64,000 nt of DNA, from contig CP126168.1 of NCBI GenBank assembly GCA_032881465.1, forward strand, positions 372,001-436,000, written 5' to 3'. The stretch is from Parvibaculaceae bacterium PLY_AMNH_Bact1 (GTDB taxonomy: Bacteria > Pseudomonadota > Alphaproteobacteria > Parvibaculales > Parvibaculaceae). Position 1 is the first letter of the stretch. Every line of letters begins with the position of its first letter. Under the pieces are notes generated by a model. It was not told the DNA's origin and did no database searches. It worked only from the letters and a program-made list of their open reading frames with translations. Shown piece by piece: positions 18,940 to 27,514 of this stretch. The translations under genes were made by a program, and so were the position numbers.

Positions 18940-19809
18940 ATGGCAAAGCCAGCATCTCCAGAAAACACAATCGCCTTTCAGGGTGAATTGGGAGCAAACT
19001 CCCACATCGCCTGTCAGCAGGCCTATCCAGACATGGATGTGCTGCCCTGCGACACGTTTGAAGATGCCTTTGCAGCGCTGACTGAAGGTCACGCGCGTCT
19101 CGCCATGATCGCGATTGAGAACTCACTCGCGGGCCGTGTGGCTGACGTGCACCATTTGCTGCCGCAATCAAATGCTTATGTGATTGGCGAGCACTTCCTT
19201 CCCATTCGCCATCAATTGCTGGGCACAAAAGGTTCGAGTCTTGAGGGTTTGAAAACCGTGCAGTCTCACGTCATGGCGCTCGGCCAATGCCGCACGCTCA
19301 TTCGCGATATGAAACTGAAAGCGATTGTGGGGGCCGACACTGCAGGCTCTGCGCGCCAGATTGCCGAAGCAGGCGACCCGAGTCGCGCGGCCATCGCGAC
19401 CAAGCTTGCCGCAGACGTCTATGGTCTTGATATTCTGAAAGAGGATATTGAAGACGCCGCCCACAACACCACGCGCTTCCTGGTGATGGCCACAGAACCC
19501 GATGACGCCGAGCCTGAAGAAGAACCGGTGGTTACGAGTTTCATTTTCCGGGTCCGCAACGTGCCAGCCGCGCTTTACAAAGCCATGGGCGGCTTCGCGA
19601 CCAATGGCGTCAACATGACCAAGCTGGAAAGCTATCAGTTGGGTGGTTCCTTCAACGCGACCCAGTTCTACGCAGACGTGGAAGGGCACCCATCCTCGCG
19701 CAATGTGCGCCTGGCACTGGAAGAGCTAGAGTTCTTCTGTTCAGAACTCAAAATCCTCGGCGTCTATAAGGCAAGTCCCTTCCGCGCGGACATGCCGGCG
19801 AGCGACTAG
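18940..19809 (+). CDS. pheA: Prephenate dehydratase
   Basis: 289 residues with a periplasmic-binding-protein-like catalytic domain (IAFQGELGANSHIA at the start, AIENSLAGRV, and HNTTRFLVM with the catalytic Thr-Arg-Phe). A C-terminal ACT domain has GGFATNGVNMTKLESYQ, the phenylalanine-sensing ESRP-like region. Converts prephenate to phenylpyruvate in phenylalanine synthesis, with feedback control through ACT. This is the monofunctional form without a chorismate mutase domain, usual for this class. Confidence 0.96.
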   Translation: MAKPASPENTIAFQGELGANSHIACQQAYPDMDVLPCDTFEDAFAALTEGHARLAMIAIENSLAGRVADVHHLLPQSNAYVIGEHFLPIRHQLLGTKGSSLEGLKTVQSHVMALGQCRTLIRDMKLKAIVGADTAGSARQIAEAGDPSRAAIATKLAADVYGLDILKEDIEDAAHNTTRFLVMATEPDDAEPEEEPVVTSFIFRVRNVPAALYKAMGGFATNGVNMTKLESYQLGGSFNATQFYADVEGHPSSRNVRLALEELEFFCSELKILGVYKASPFRADMPASD

Positions 19810-19866
19810 CGCATTCCGAAATGTGTAAGGCGGTTTTTGGTCACAATGCGCGAGACCAGAATGTCC

Positions 19867-19923
19867 TCACCAGCCCTCAACGAACGCTTTCACCAGATAA
19901 TGGGCGATAGCACAGGCAGGCGG
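19867..19923 (-). pseudogene. Orphan copy of the nudC 3' end (19 codons with stop)
   Basis: On the minus strand this encodes PPACAIAHYLVKAFVEGW and a stop. The intact nudC 2.1 kb away ends PPAFAIAHHLVKAFVEGW. The 57-bp segments share 46 identical bases. Nine of the 11 differences, including the stop codon (TGA versus TAA), are silent, so the fragment diverged while still part of a selected gene. It lies 57 bp after pheA in the position where nudC's end would be expected next to pheA. This suggests it is the original 3' end, displaced when the araC-mmuM block arrived. Confidence 0.85.
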
Positions 19924-19928
19924 CTCTT

Positions 19929-20894
19929 TCAACGCGCCGCCTCCTGCTTCGCCTTGCGAAAAGCGGCGGGTCCTGTATCAAAGGCGCGTTTAAAGGCGCG
20001 GTGGAATGCGGACTCTGATGCGTACCCGGCTGCATAGGCAATGTCAGAAATTGGGTCATGGCCAAAGGTGAGTTAGTCAGCAGCGCGTACTAAGCGCCGG
20101 TGACTGACATAGCGTATCGGTGACATGCCAATGTGCCGGACAAATCGATCCGCTAGTGCGGAGCGGGCCAGGCCGACGTCGGCCGCAAGCTGATCAAGTG
20201 TCCAGGTGTCCGATAAACGAGTGTGAATGAGTGCGAGTGCACGCGCGACATGTCTGTCGCGCAGGCCGCCGAGCCAGTTGTCTTCTGTCTCAGGCAGTTG
20301 GTTGGTGTAGGTTCGCACGGCTTCGGAAAAAAGCAGCTCTGCGATCCGGGCGAGAGAGTTACTTGCACCCGTAGCATCACTCTGCAACTTCTGCATGGCA
20401 TAGCCGATCGAACCTTCAATCCAGGATGCTGATATGGCATCTGAATGGGTCAGCTTGATGGTGGGCGGCAGACTGTGCAGGAGTGGATGGCTGGGGTCAT
20501 CACATCCCAGATATCCGCAGAAAAGGCGCGTTGGAGCACCGCCGCCCCCCGCACGGATGCTTCCCACATGATTGCCTTGCCCGGTCTCAATGAGCGCGCC
20601 GACGTCCAATGGGGAGATTTGCAGTTCGCTCCCCAGCAGATGCGCATGATTTCTCGGCATGATCAGGATATCCCCTGGGTAGGCCGACACAGGCCCCTCC
20701 CCTGCGATCTGCATAAGCAGTGTACCTTCCATGACATAGTGATAGGCGATCACCTGTCGCGGAAGGGGCATGAAGGGGCTGCAGTCTTCCGGTGCAACCT
20801 GAGAGTTGATGCACCAGGGTGCCGTCAGCTCTGCATCCAAAAAGACACCGCCGGACAGGCGCATCTCATGCAATATGTCCGTTAGTGGGTCCAT
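19929..20894 (-). pseudogene. AraC-family regulator interrupted by an in-frame TAA in the DNA-binding domain
   Basis: Start taken at ATG 20894 (MDPLTDILHEMRLSGGVFLDAE), the usual start of cupin_6/AraC proteins. An AraC-binding cupin region precedes the first helix-turn-helix (WTLDQLAADVGLARSALADRF). A TAA at 20073-20075 cuts the frame after RRLVRAAD. The same frame then stays open for 47 more sense codons that read as the missing second HTH (PISDIAYAAGYASESAFHRAFKRAF) and ends at 19929. A single base change from a leucine TTA would explain it. The product lacks half of its DNA-binding unit unless the stop is read through. Divergent from mmuM, its likely former target. Confidence 0.85.
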
Positions 20895-21050
20895 GTCATT
20901 GAGCAAAGGTGGTCCTGGAAAATCGGTCACTAAGTACGGTAGGGCGGTTATTGATGATCGGTTTGGGGGACCATAGGGTCCGGCCAAATCTAAGGATCAA
21001 CCATCGGACGCTTATGAGAGCTTGTCCACATCAAATCAATAAGGCCCCAA

Positions 21051-21995
21051 ATGTCCCAGTACCGAGAGAATTTGCCCCAAAACACCGGTCGTCTGTTCCT
21101 GACGGACGGAGGGCTCGAAACGACTCTTATTTTCCATGACGGTCTCGACCTGCTGCATTTTGCAGCATTTGATTTGCTGAAGCAGCAGGCGGGCCGAAAA
21201 ACGCTCGACGGCTATTTCCGGCGCTACGCGTCTATTGCTGTCGCTAACGGAGTGGGGTTTATCCTCGAAAGTGCAACCTGGCGCGCAAACGCAGACTGGG
21301 CCGCCGAGCTTGGGTATACCAAACAGGAGCTGACAGCCGCGAACAAGGCAGCGATCGACCTGCTTGTGGAGGTACGGCGGGATCTGGAAACAGAGCGCAC
21401 ACCGATGGTCATCAGTGGATGTATCGGTCCGCGCGGTGACGGGTATGATCCTGGCACGGCAATGACCGCCAACGAAGCGCGAGACTATCATGCTGAACAG
21501 ATCGGCACCTTCGCCAGCACAGAGGCTGATTTGGTTACTGCCATCACAATGACCAACGTCAATGAAGCGATCGGCCTAACCAAGGCCGCGCAACAGGCGG
21601 GGATGCCAGTGGTGATTTCGTTCACTGTTGAGACAGACGGTCATCTTCCCACGGGGCAATCACTCAAAGATGCAATCCAGGAGGTCGACGCGACAACAGG
21701 AAATGGTCCTGTTTACTACATGATCAATTGTGCGCATCCCACGCATTTTGACGGCGTACTGAAAGGGGAGGCGTGGGTTGAACGTCTTCGGGGAGTGCGT
21801 GCCAATGCGTCAAGTTGCAGCCATGCGGAACTTGACGAGGCGGAAAAACTGGATGATGGCAATCCCGAGGAACTCGGCCGACAATTCGCGGATATCCGTG
21901 GGCGCTTGCCTCATATCAATGTGGTCGGCGGGTGCTGTGGCACAGATCACCGCCACATTGAGCAGATTTGTAGCGAATGTGCGGTCGCTGCTTGA
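21051..21995 (+). CDS. Homocysteine S-methyltransferase family protein
   Basis: 314 residues with the homocysteine-binding barrel (TDGGLETTLIFHDGLDL, ESATWRAN, INCAHPTHF, VVGGCCGTDHRHI). Cys227 and the CysCys pair 295-296 match the zinc ligands of the family. Members move a methyl group from S-methylmethionine or betaine-like donors to homocysteine in the cytoplasm; the donor cannot be read from sequence. Divergently transcribed from the disrupted araC gene, 156 bp from that gene's chosen start, and convergent with nudC. Part of the inserted block. Confidence 0.9.
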   Translation: MSQYRENLPQNTGRLFLTDGGLETTLIFHDGLDLLHFAAFDLLKQQAGRKTLDGYFRRYASIAVANGVGFILESATWRANADWAAELGYTKQELTAANKAAIDLLVEVRRDLETERTPMVISGCIGPRGDGYDPGTAMTANEARDYHAEQIGTFASTEADLVTAITMTNVNEAIGLTKAAQQAGMPVVISFTVETDGHLPTGQSLKDAIQEVDATTGNGPVYYMINCAHPTHFDGVLKGEAWVERLRGVRANASSCSHAELDEAEKLDDGNPEELGRQFADIRGRLPHINVVGGCCGTDHRHIEQICSECAVAA

Positions 21996-22013
21996 TTGCA
22001 TAACGCGAGGGGA

Positions 22014-22070
22014 TTACCACCCTTCGACGAACGCCTTCACCAGATGGTGCGCGATAGCAAAAGCTGGCGG
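22014..22070 (-). repeat. Intact-gene copy of the 57-bp nudC 3'-end repeat
   Basis: Direct repeat partner of 19867-19923 (46 of 57 bases identical, same orientation). Together they bracket the 2.1-kb araC-mmuM block. Homology begins exactly at the stop codon and extends 18 codons into nudC. Confidence 0.85.
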
Positions 22071-22955
22071 CACAAAGAACCCGTCCGCTTTGCCATCAAG
22101 AGCCGCGGCGAGTTCGTCACGGGTGAACCAGCGGCCTTCGGAGAGTTCAATTCCGTCGATTTCGAAGTCTTCGCTGGTCGCTTCTGCAATGCAGCCGATC
22201 ATGAGGCTGGACGGGAAGGGCCAGGGCTGGGTTGAGTGGTAGCGCACCGACTTCACGTCGATCTTGGCTTCTTCATCAAGCTCGCGGGCAACCGCTTCCT
22301 CAATGCTCTCGCCAGGTTCTACAAATCCGGCAGCGGCTGAGAACATGCCCTTCGGGAAGATCTTCTGACGCCCAAGAAAGGCCTTGTCGCCGTAAGTCGC
22401 CAACATAATGACAACAGGATCTGTCCGCGGGAAGTGCTCAGCCTTACAAGACGGGCAGGCGCGCTTGTAGCCAGCCTCAGCAACTTCCGTCGGCGCACCA
22501 CATACCGCGCAATGTCCATGGCGGGCATGCCAGTCGATCATCGCTTTCGCCTGCGCGAGGATTGCCAGTTCTGTGTTGGGCAGCTCGCCCATCATGCCCA
22601 CAGCACGAAGGTCTTCAAATCCCCCCATGCCCTTGAAAGGACCATCACCCTCTGGATCTTTGAGGCTGGACACATCATGGGCAAAGAGAGGTTTCCCTCG
22701 CCGGTTAATGCCCAGAAAAACCGTCGTACCGCCAGGAGCAGCAGCCTGAACCATGCCGACCGGCAGCCAACCCACATCTTTCCCGGCACCCGGCTGTTCT
22801 TCAGGGAGGATCAGAGGCTTCAAATTCCACAAAGGCACCGCAAGGCTGGCGCTGTCAGCGAGCTTCTCAGCGATCCAATCGGGATTCGTGCGGAAATGTC
22901 CCGCTCGGTCCAGGGGATTATTGGCAAAAATGTTGGGATTGGCTTCCAGCGCCAT
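22014..22955 (-). CDS. nudC: NAD+ diphosphatase / NAD-cap hydrolase
   Basis: 313 residues from ATG 22955, chosen because GGAGG lies 7 nt upstream. An outer in-frame ATG at 23057 has no such site. It has a NUDIX-like N-terminal domain, a four-Cys zinc ribbon (CAVCGAP ... CPSCKAEHFPR), then the Nudix box GFVEPGESIEEAVARELDEE and a C-terminal SQPWPFPxS-type motif (TQPWPFPSSLMIG) diagnostic for NudC. It cleaves NADH/NAD+ to NMN(H) and AMP and removes NAD caps from RNA. It lies between pheA and the SRP RNA, as in related genomes, but separated from pheA by the inserted araC-mmuM block. Confidence 0.95.
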   Translation of the reverse strand: MALEANPNIFANNPLDRAGHFRTNPDWIAEKLADSASLAVPLWNLKPLILPEEQPGAGKDVGWLPVGMVQAAAPGGTTVFLGINRRGKPLFAHDVSSLKDPEGDGPFKGMGGFEDLRAVGMMGELPNTELAILAQAKAMIDWHARHGHCAVCGAPTEVAEAGYKRACPSCKAEHFPRTDPVVIMLATYGDKAFLGRQKIFPKGMFSAAAGFVEPGESIEEAVARELDEEAKIDVKSVRYHSTQPWPFPSSLMIGCIAEATSEDFEIDGIELSEGRWFTRDELAAALDGKADGFFVPPAFAIAHHLVKAFVEGW

Positions 22956-23064
22956 GGGCCTGCCTCCAATGTCGGGGATTCTCGGATTTTTTGTTGCGGC
23001 AAGGTGGCATGGCGCCTCCTGAAATGCAAAACCCTCGAGATCGGCGGGATTCAGCATCCAATTC

Positions 23065-23095
23065 TTGCCAATTCCCCTGGGAACCCTGATATAGT
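23065..23095 (+). promoter_or_regulatory. Putative promoter of the SRP RNA
   Basis: TTGCCA (23065-23070) and TATAGT (23090-23095) with a 19-bp spacer. The expected start, about 7 nt on, coincides with the first G of the RNA stem at 23102. The spacer is longer than ideal. Confidence 0.5.
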
Positions 23096-23101
23096 GCTTC
23101 C

Positions 23102-23197
23102 GGGAGGTTGGCGGTGGACGAGTTTCTCGCCAACCCGGTCAGGTCCGGAAGGAAGCAGCCGTAACGAGCCCTACTCGGGTCTCTGTTCCAGCCTCCC
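23102..23197 (+). ncRNA. ffs: Small signal recognition particle RNA (4.5S)
   Basis: The outer stem GGGAGGTTGG pairs with CCAGCCTCCC. The apical region carries GGTCAGGTCCGGAAGGAAGCAGCC in two parts (GGTCAGG and GGAAGGAAGCAGCC), the invariant Ffh-binding domain with its GGAA tetraloop and symmetric loop. About 96 nt, the usual bacterial 4.5S size. Ends are set by the stem and may be off by a few bases. It lies just before dnaX, the standard alphaproteobacterial location. Confidence 0.95.
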
Positions 23198-23286
23198 ACT
23201 AAAGAATTCCAGCCCATGCGTCGGAGATAAAGGCGAAAAGCCCCTCAGGCGTCAGGCCTGCCAACCGGGGAGCGGCAAACCGCCAG

Positions 23287-25119
23287 ATGGATGACGTCGC
23301 TGACAGTGCACCTGAACAGGAGCCCACTCCGGACCTGAGGCCCGATCCGGCAACTGAGCCCGGATTCGACCTGGGTGGTTCTGGGGGCGGTGCACCGGCC
23401 GCCGCATCCGATACGGGCTACCGTGTTCTTGCTCGGAAATACCGTCCCACCACTTTCGATGACCTGGTTGGTCAGGAAGCCATGGTGCGCACCCTCTCAA
23501 ATGCTTTTGAGAGTGGTCGGATCGCCCATGCCTTCATGCTGACCGGCGTCCGCGGCGTGGGGAAAACAACGACCGCTCGTATTCTTGCCCGCGCACTGAA
23601 CTACACGAAGGCCGATGGCGATAAGCCGACCATTGAACTCCATGATTTTGGCGAGCATTGCGAAGCCATTATGGAATCGCGCCACCAGGACGTGCTGGAA
23701 ATGGATGCGGCATCGCGCACTGGCATTGACGACATTCGCGAGATCATTGAGAGCGTGCGCTACAACCCCGTGAGCGCCCGCTACAAAGTCTATATTATCG
23801 ACGAAGTGCACATGCTCTCAAAAGCAGCCTTCAACGGGCTGCTGAAGACGCTGGAAGAACCGCCAGAGCATGTGAAGTTCATCTTCGCGACGACGGAGAT
23901 TCGGAAAGTCCCGGTAACGGTCCTCTCTCGTTGTCAGCGCTTTGACCTGCGCCGTCTGAGCGCGGAAGAGCTAATGGGCCTCCTGAAAAAAGTGGCCGAC
24001 AAGGAAAGCGTGGCCATTGAAGACGCCGCCCTTGGGTTGCTCGCGCGCGCCGCAGAAGGTTCCGCCCGCGATGGTCTATCGCTGTTGGATCAGGGCATTG
24101 CCCATGGTGCCGGCGCCATTAAAGAAGAAGATGTGCGCGACATGTTGGGGCTGGCTGACCGCGCCCGCGTCTTTGATCTGTTCGACCTGGTGATGAAGGG
24201 CGAAATTGCCCCGGCACTAGCAGAGCTGCGGGATCAATATGATGCAGGGGCTGACCCGGCTGTTGTTCTCTCCGACCTGGCCGAACTTACTCATTGGCTG
24301 ACACGCCTTAAGCTCGCAGAAAGCGCTGCCGATGATCTGACGGTCACCGAAACGGAGCGTGTGCGTGGTCAGGAAATGGCGAAAGCGTTGCCGGTGCGCG
24401 TCCTGTCGCGAACCTGGCAGATGCTCCTGAAAGGAATTGGCGAAGTGCAGGGCGCGGCAAAGCCCATTGCAGCGGCAGAGATGATCCTGGTCCGCTTGGC
24501 TTACGTAGCAGACCAACCCTCGCCTGAAGAACTGGTTGCCAAACTCAAGGATCAGCCTGTCGGTGCGGGTGCTGGGGGCAGCGCTCCGAATATGGGCGGC
24601 GGACCGAGTGGCGGAGCACGCGCCAGCATGGGGGCCGGTGGAGCGGCTCAGGCGGTCGGCCAGCCTCAAGCAACGCCGCAGGGACAGCCGGAACCTGCCC
24701 GCGCACCTGAATTCCGTGCCTATGCGGATGTGATTGCCTATGCCCAGTCGCAGCGCGACATTAAACTCGCGCACCTCATGGAATCTGGGTTGCGTCTGGT
24801 GCATTTCGAAAAGGGCCGCATTGAAGTCAATGTTGTCCATGGCGATAACTCCGTTGCGGGGCAGCTTGCAGAGAAGCTGCGGCAATGGACGGGTGAGCGC
24901 TGGCTCGTGTCTATCTCCAAGGCGGAAGGCGCGCCGACCCTTCGGCAGCAGAAAGAAACCCGCCGGGACGAATTGCATCTCGAAGTGCAGGAGGACCCGC
25001 TGGTGAAGGCGGCGCTGGAAGCCTTTCCTGGGGCCAAAATAAAAAATGTTGTGGAGCCGGAACTTCTGGGTCCTGCGCCTGCCGAAGGCGAGAGTACAAA
25101 AGACGAGGATGCAGATTGA
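23287..25119 (+). CDS. dnaX: DNA polymerase III subunit tau/gamma
   Basis: 610 residues. An acidic, low-complexity N-terminal extension (about 1-44) precedes the AAA+ clamp-loader domain: YRPTTFDDLVGQ, Walker A GVRGVGKTTTA (about 87-97), Walker B IIDEVHML (about 170-177) and sensor 1 FATTEIRKVP. The zinc-binding Cys module of E. coli DnaX is reduced to a single Cys (FGEHCEAI), as I recall for related alphaproteobacteria. A Gly/Ala/Gln-rich linker (about 430-475) leads to the tau C-terminal domain. ybaB overlaps its stop. No canonical slippery site for a gamma product is evident. Confidence 0.95.
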   Translation: MDDVADSAPEQEPTPDLRPDPATEPGFDLGGSGGGAPAAASDTGYRVLARKYRPTTFDDLVGQEAMVRTLSNAFESGRIAHAFMLTGVRGVGKTTTARILARALNYTKADGDKPTIELHDFGEHCEAIMESRHQDVLEMDAASRTGIDDIREIIESVRYNPVSARYKVYIIDEVHMLSKAAFNGLLKTLEEPPEHVKFIFATTEIRKVPVTVLSRCQRFDLRRLSAEELMGLLKKVADKESVAIEDAALGLLARAAEGSARDGLSLLDQGIAHGAGAIKEEDVRDMLGLADRARVFDLFDLVMKGEIAPALAELRDQYDAGADPAVVLSDLAELTHWLTRLKLAESAADDLTVTETERVRGQEMAKALPVRVLSRTWQMLLKGIGEVQGAAKPIAAAEMILVRLAYVADQPSPEELVAKLKDQPVGAGAGGSAPNMGGGPSGGARASMGAGGAAQAVGQPQATPQGQPEPARAPEFRAYADVIAYAQSQRDIKLAHLMESGLRLVHFEKGRIEVNVVHGDNSVAGQLAEKLRQWTGERWLVSISKAEGAPTLRQQKETRRDELHLEVQEDPLVKAALEAFPGAKIKNVVEPELLGPAPAEGESTKDEDAD

Positions 25120-25439
25120 AAAACCTGACCGACATGATGAAGCAGGCGCGGGAGCTGCAATCAAAGCTTGCCGATACCCAGGCTGAACTTGAAAACGCTG
25201 AAGTGGAAGGCTCAAGCGGCGCGGGGCTTGTCAAAGTGACTTTGTCGGGCAAAGGCACCATGAAGCGCTTGCATGTGGATCCGTCTCTCATGAAACCGGA
25301 TGAAGCAGAAATCCTGGAAGACCTGATTGTGGCGGCCTTCAACGACGGCAAAACAAAAGCCGAAGCACTGGTGGCCGAGCGGATGAAAGAACTCACCGGT
25401 GGTCTGCCTCTCCCGCCTGGCATGAATTTTGGGCTCTAA
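25116..25439 (+). CDS. ybaB: YbaB/EbfC nucleoid-associated protein
   Basis: 107 residues from a TTG at 25116 that overlaps the dnaX TGA. MKQARELQSKLADTQAELENAEVEGSSGAGLVKVTLSGKGTMKRL is the helix-strand core of the YbaB dimer and GGLPLPPGM is the conserved C terminus. Binds DNA as a dimer. The dnaX-ybaB-recR order is widely conserved. Confidence 0.94.
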   Translation: MKNLTDMMKQARELQSKLADTQAELENAEVEGSSGAGLVKVTLSGKGTMKRLHVDPSLMKPDEAEILEDLIVAAFNDGKTKAEALVAERMKELTGGLPLPPGMNFGL

Positions 25440-25445
25440 TTTCAG

Positions 25446-26048
25446 ATGAGTAGCCTTTCTGGCCCTGAAATAGAGCGGTTGATTCAGCTGCTCGGAAAAT
25501 TGCCCGGTCTAGGCCCGCGCTCTGCGCGCCGCGCCGTCCTGCATCTGGTGAAGAAAAAGCAGACTCTGCTGGAGCCCTTGGCGATTGCCATGGCGGATGC
25601 CGCAGAAAAGGCTGTGATCTGCACCACCTGCGGAAATGTGGACACGCAGGACCCGTGCATGATTTGCATTGATCCACGTCGGGAACCCAAAAGCCTCTGC
25701 GTTGTGGAAGATGTGGGTGACCTCTGGGCGCTGGAACGCGCAGGCGCGCACAAGGGCCGCTACCACGTGCTTGGTGGCACGCTCTCAGCGCTCGACGGCA
25801 TCGGCCCGGAAGACCTGACCATCGGCTCCTTGTTGGAACGCGCGTCAGGCGAGGAGGTCACCGAAGTGATCCTTGCCACCAACGCCACTGTCGACGGCCA
25901 GACCACGGCGCACTACATCACCGACCGCCTGGCGTCATCTGGTGTCTCGGTCACGCGTCTGGCCCATGGTGTGCCCGTGGGCGGAGAGCTGGATTACCTT
26001 GACGATGGCACGCTTGCTGCGGCCATGAAGTCCCGCCGCCCTGTCTGA
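25446..26048 (+). CDS. recR: Recombination mediator RecR
   Basis: 200 residues: N-terminal helix-hairpin-helix ([24 protein letters not shown]), four-Cys zinc finger ([16 protein letters not shown]), TOPRIM core ([17 protein letters not shown] ... [16 protein letters not shown]) and the C-terminal ARGVPxGxxLEY-like motif [19 protein letters not shown]. Works with RecF and RecO to load RecA at gaps. Starts 6 bp after ybaB. Confidence 0.96.
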   Translation: MSSLSGPEIERLIQLLGKLPGLGPRSARRAVLHLVKKKQTLLEPLAIAMADAAEKAVICTTCGNVDTQDPCMICIDPRREPKSLCVVEDVGDLWALERAGAHKGRYHVLGGTLSALDGIGPEDLTIGSLLERASGEEVTEVILATNATVDGQTTAHYITDRLASSGVSVTRLAHGVPVGGELDYLDDGTLAAAMKSRRPV

Positions 26049-26134
26049 AAGCTCCCCGAAACGAAATTTTCATTGCAAGCCGCGGTTCAATACCGCAATT
26101 TCTCCACGAATATTTCCATTTGTAGGGGGTGGTT

Positions 26135-26638
26135 TTGAGTAAGAGCATTTTACGCGCAGGCATTGTCCTGTTGTCACTGACTGTCGCTGCATGCAGTTCA
26201 TCTGGGACACTTCAGCGAACACAATCATCAAATGAACCAATTCGGTCAAACAGCGTCGCCGCGCTAACGGTCACTTCAGCCAGCGATACGGAATCACTGG
26301 AGGCCGCTGAAGAACTTCGGTCACGTCTCTTTGGAAGTCTGGTCAGCCAGGGCTTGTTTGATCAGGTCGTGCCGCCGAGCAAACCAGCGGATTATGAGCT
26401 TTCTGTCGCGCTTTCAGGTATCAGTGAAGTGTCGCAGGGGGCCCGCATTTTTCTTGGGGTCCTTGCTGGCTCCAACAAGCTGAGCGCCAATGTAAAGCTT
26501 GTCGACAAGGCTGATGGTTCTGTCACGCGCGCCTTTATCGTTGGCGGTGAGTCAGCCTCACACCCCATGTCCTCAGAGAATGGAATGGGAGATGCGATAC
26601 GTGAAGCATCATCCAAAATCGTTCAGGCATTGCGATAA
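26135..26638 (+). CDS. DUF4410-like lipoprotein
   Basis: 167 residues from a TTG at 26135, preferred because GGGGG sits 5 nt before it. A GTG at 26129 is the alternative. Lipobox LTVAACS shows a lipoprotein with Ser next to the Cys, favouring outer-membrane sorting. The body (AAEELRSRLFGSLVSQGLFDQV, DYELSVALSGISEVSQGARIFLGVLAGSNKLSANVKLVDKADG) resembles DUF4410, periplasmic lipoproteins of unknown function. Stand-alone gene after recR. Confidence 0.78.
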   Translation: MSKSILRAGIVLLSLTVAACSSSGTLQRTQSSNEPIRSNSVAALTVTSASDTESLEAAEELRSRLFGSLVSQGLFDQVVPPSKPADYELSVALSGISEVSQGARIFLGVLAGSNKLSANVKLVDKADGSVTRAFIVGGESASHPMSSENGMGDAIREASSKIVQALR

Positions 26639-26676
26639 ACTAAGATGTGGGTCGGGGAGCGGAAGCTTTTCGACCC

Positions 26677-26815
26677 TCACACCACTTTATTGATGGCAGT
26701 GCCCTTCATCTGCTCCAGACGCATCCCCCGCAGATAGAGAAACATCGGCAGCCCACACGACACGCCGACGAGCAAGGTGCCCGCAACAGGCATCCAGAGC
26801 CGCGTCATGCTGAGC
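26677..26815 (-). pseudogene. Orphan copy of the DUF2834-gene 3' end
   Basis: These 139 bp match 28026-28164 at 132 positions and end at the same stop codon. The seven differences fall in six codons and all change the amino acid (V to I, E to G, F to L, S to G, M to T, G to S). That is what neutral drift after duplication looks like. The segment has no start or membrane N terminus and cannot make a working protein. The methyltransferase stop lies 4 bp from its inner edge. Confidence 0.9.
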
Positions 26816-26818
26816 TTA

Positions 26819-27514
26819 TCACGCGTAGCCGACCCAGCCATGCCACGCGAAGCCGGAGTAGAACGACTCTACGTTTTTCAAACCAGCGCTTTGCAACAAC
26901 GCGACATTCTGTTCCGGACCGATACGCGGCAGTTCTGATGACACTGCATTTCGAGCTCGGTCAGCCATCTCAGGATCGACACCGGATGCTGATGCAAACG
27001 CCGAATAGCGTGAAAGGCAAACCTCCCGATCATGGCCGCTCTCTGGGAAGCTCGAATGAACGGCGATAAAGGGAGCACCAGGGTTCAAACGCCGCACAAT
27101 TTCCTTGACCGTTTTTTTGTATTCATCCGCATCAAGGAAATGAAGTGTGAGGAGGCTGGTCGCAGCGTTGAACGGCCCTTCTGGAGCATCGTAGATGTAG
27201 CCATGGTGGAGCTGAATGCGCTCCATCAAGGGGCCTAAGCGTTTTCCAGCTGCATCAAGCATCGGCTTTGCTGGATCAACACCAAGGAATGTCCAGCTCG
27301 GGTTCGCTAGCGCAAAAGCTTCAAGTTCAAGGCCGCCGCCTGCTCCATGCACCAGTATGCGAGCGTTTTTCGACGCCCGTTCATTGATCAAGACACCAAC
27401 CATGCGGTGGATGTCAGAGAAACCTGGTACAAATTTGATGGGACCTTCGCTATATCGTGCAGCTTGGGCTGGATCTTTGAAGATCTCCATGATGGGACTT
27501 GGTGAGTCAGTCAA
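26819..27514 (-). CDS. Class I SAM-dependent methyltransferase
   Basis: 231 residues from a TTG at 27514 with AAAGAGA upstream; ATG 27490 is an alternative without a site. Motif I is ILVHGAGGGLELEAFAL, with the acidic residue of motif II in LGVDPAKPMLDAA and motif IV around ATSLLTLHFLD. The C-terminal part (SSFPESGHDREVCLSRY, SAGLKNVESFYSGF) is seen in small-molecule methyltransferases. Substrate unknown. It overlaps the Rrf2 regulator by 8 bp and is almost certainly controlled by it. Cargo of the 1.2-kb cassette bounded by the DUF2834 3'-end repeats. Confidence 0.85.
   Translation of the reverse strand: MTDSPSPIMEIFKDPAQAARYSEGPIKFVPGFSDIHRMVGVLINERASKNARILVHGAGGGLELEAFALANPSWTFLGVDPAKPMLDAAGKRLGPLMERIQLHHGYIYDAPEGPFNAATSLLTLHFLDADEYKKTVKEIVRRLNPGAPFIAVHSSFPESGHDREVCLSRYSAFASASGVDPEMADRARNAVSSELPRIGPEQNVALLQSAGLKNVESFYSGFAWHGWVGYA

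Noticed and set aside
19810-19853. GCGCATT...AATGCGC inverted repeat after pheA as a terminator
   Set aside because: Arms of only 7 bp around a 30-bp loop and no T-run in the right place.
23985-23996. Run of six A in dnaX as a programmed frameshift site for the gamma subunit
   Set aside because: The zero-frame phase is CTG AAA AAA GTG, not the A AAA AAG slippery phase, no hairpin follows, and the position is inside the clamp-loader region.
24217-25215. Long minus-strand open frame (332 codons)
   Set aside because: Antisense shadow of the dnaX 3' half and ybaB; composition is Arg/His/Ser rich without domains.
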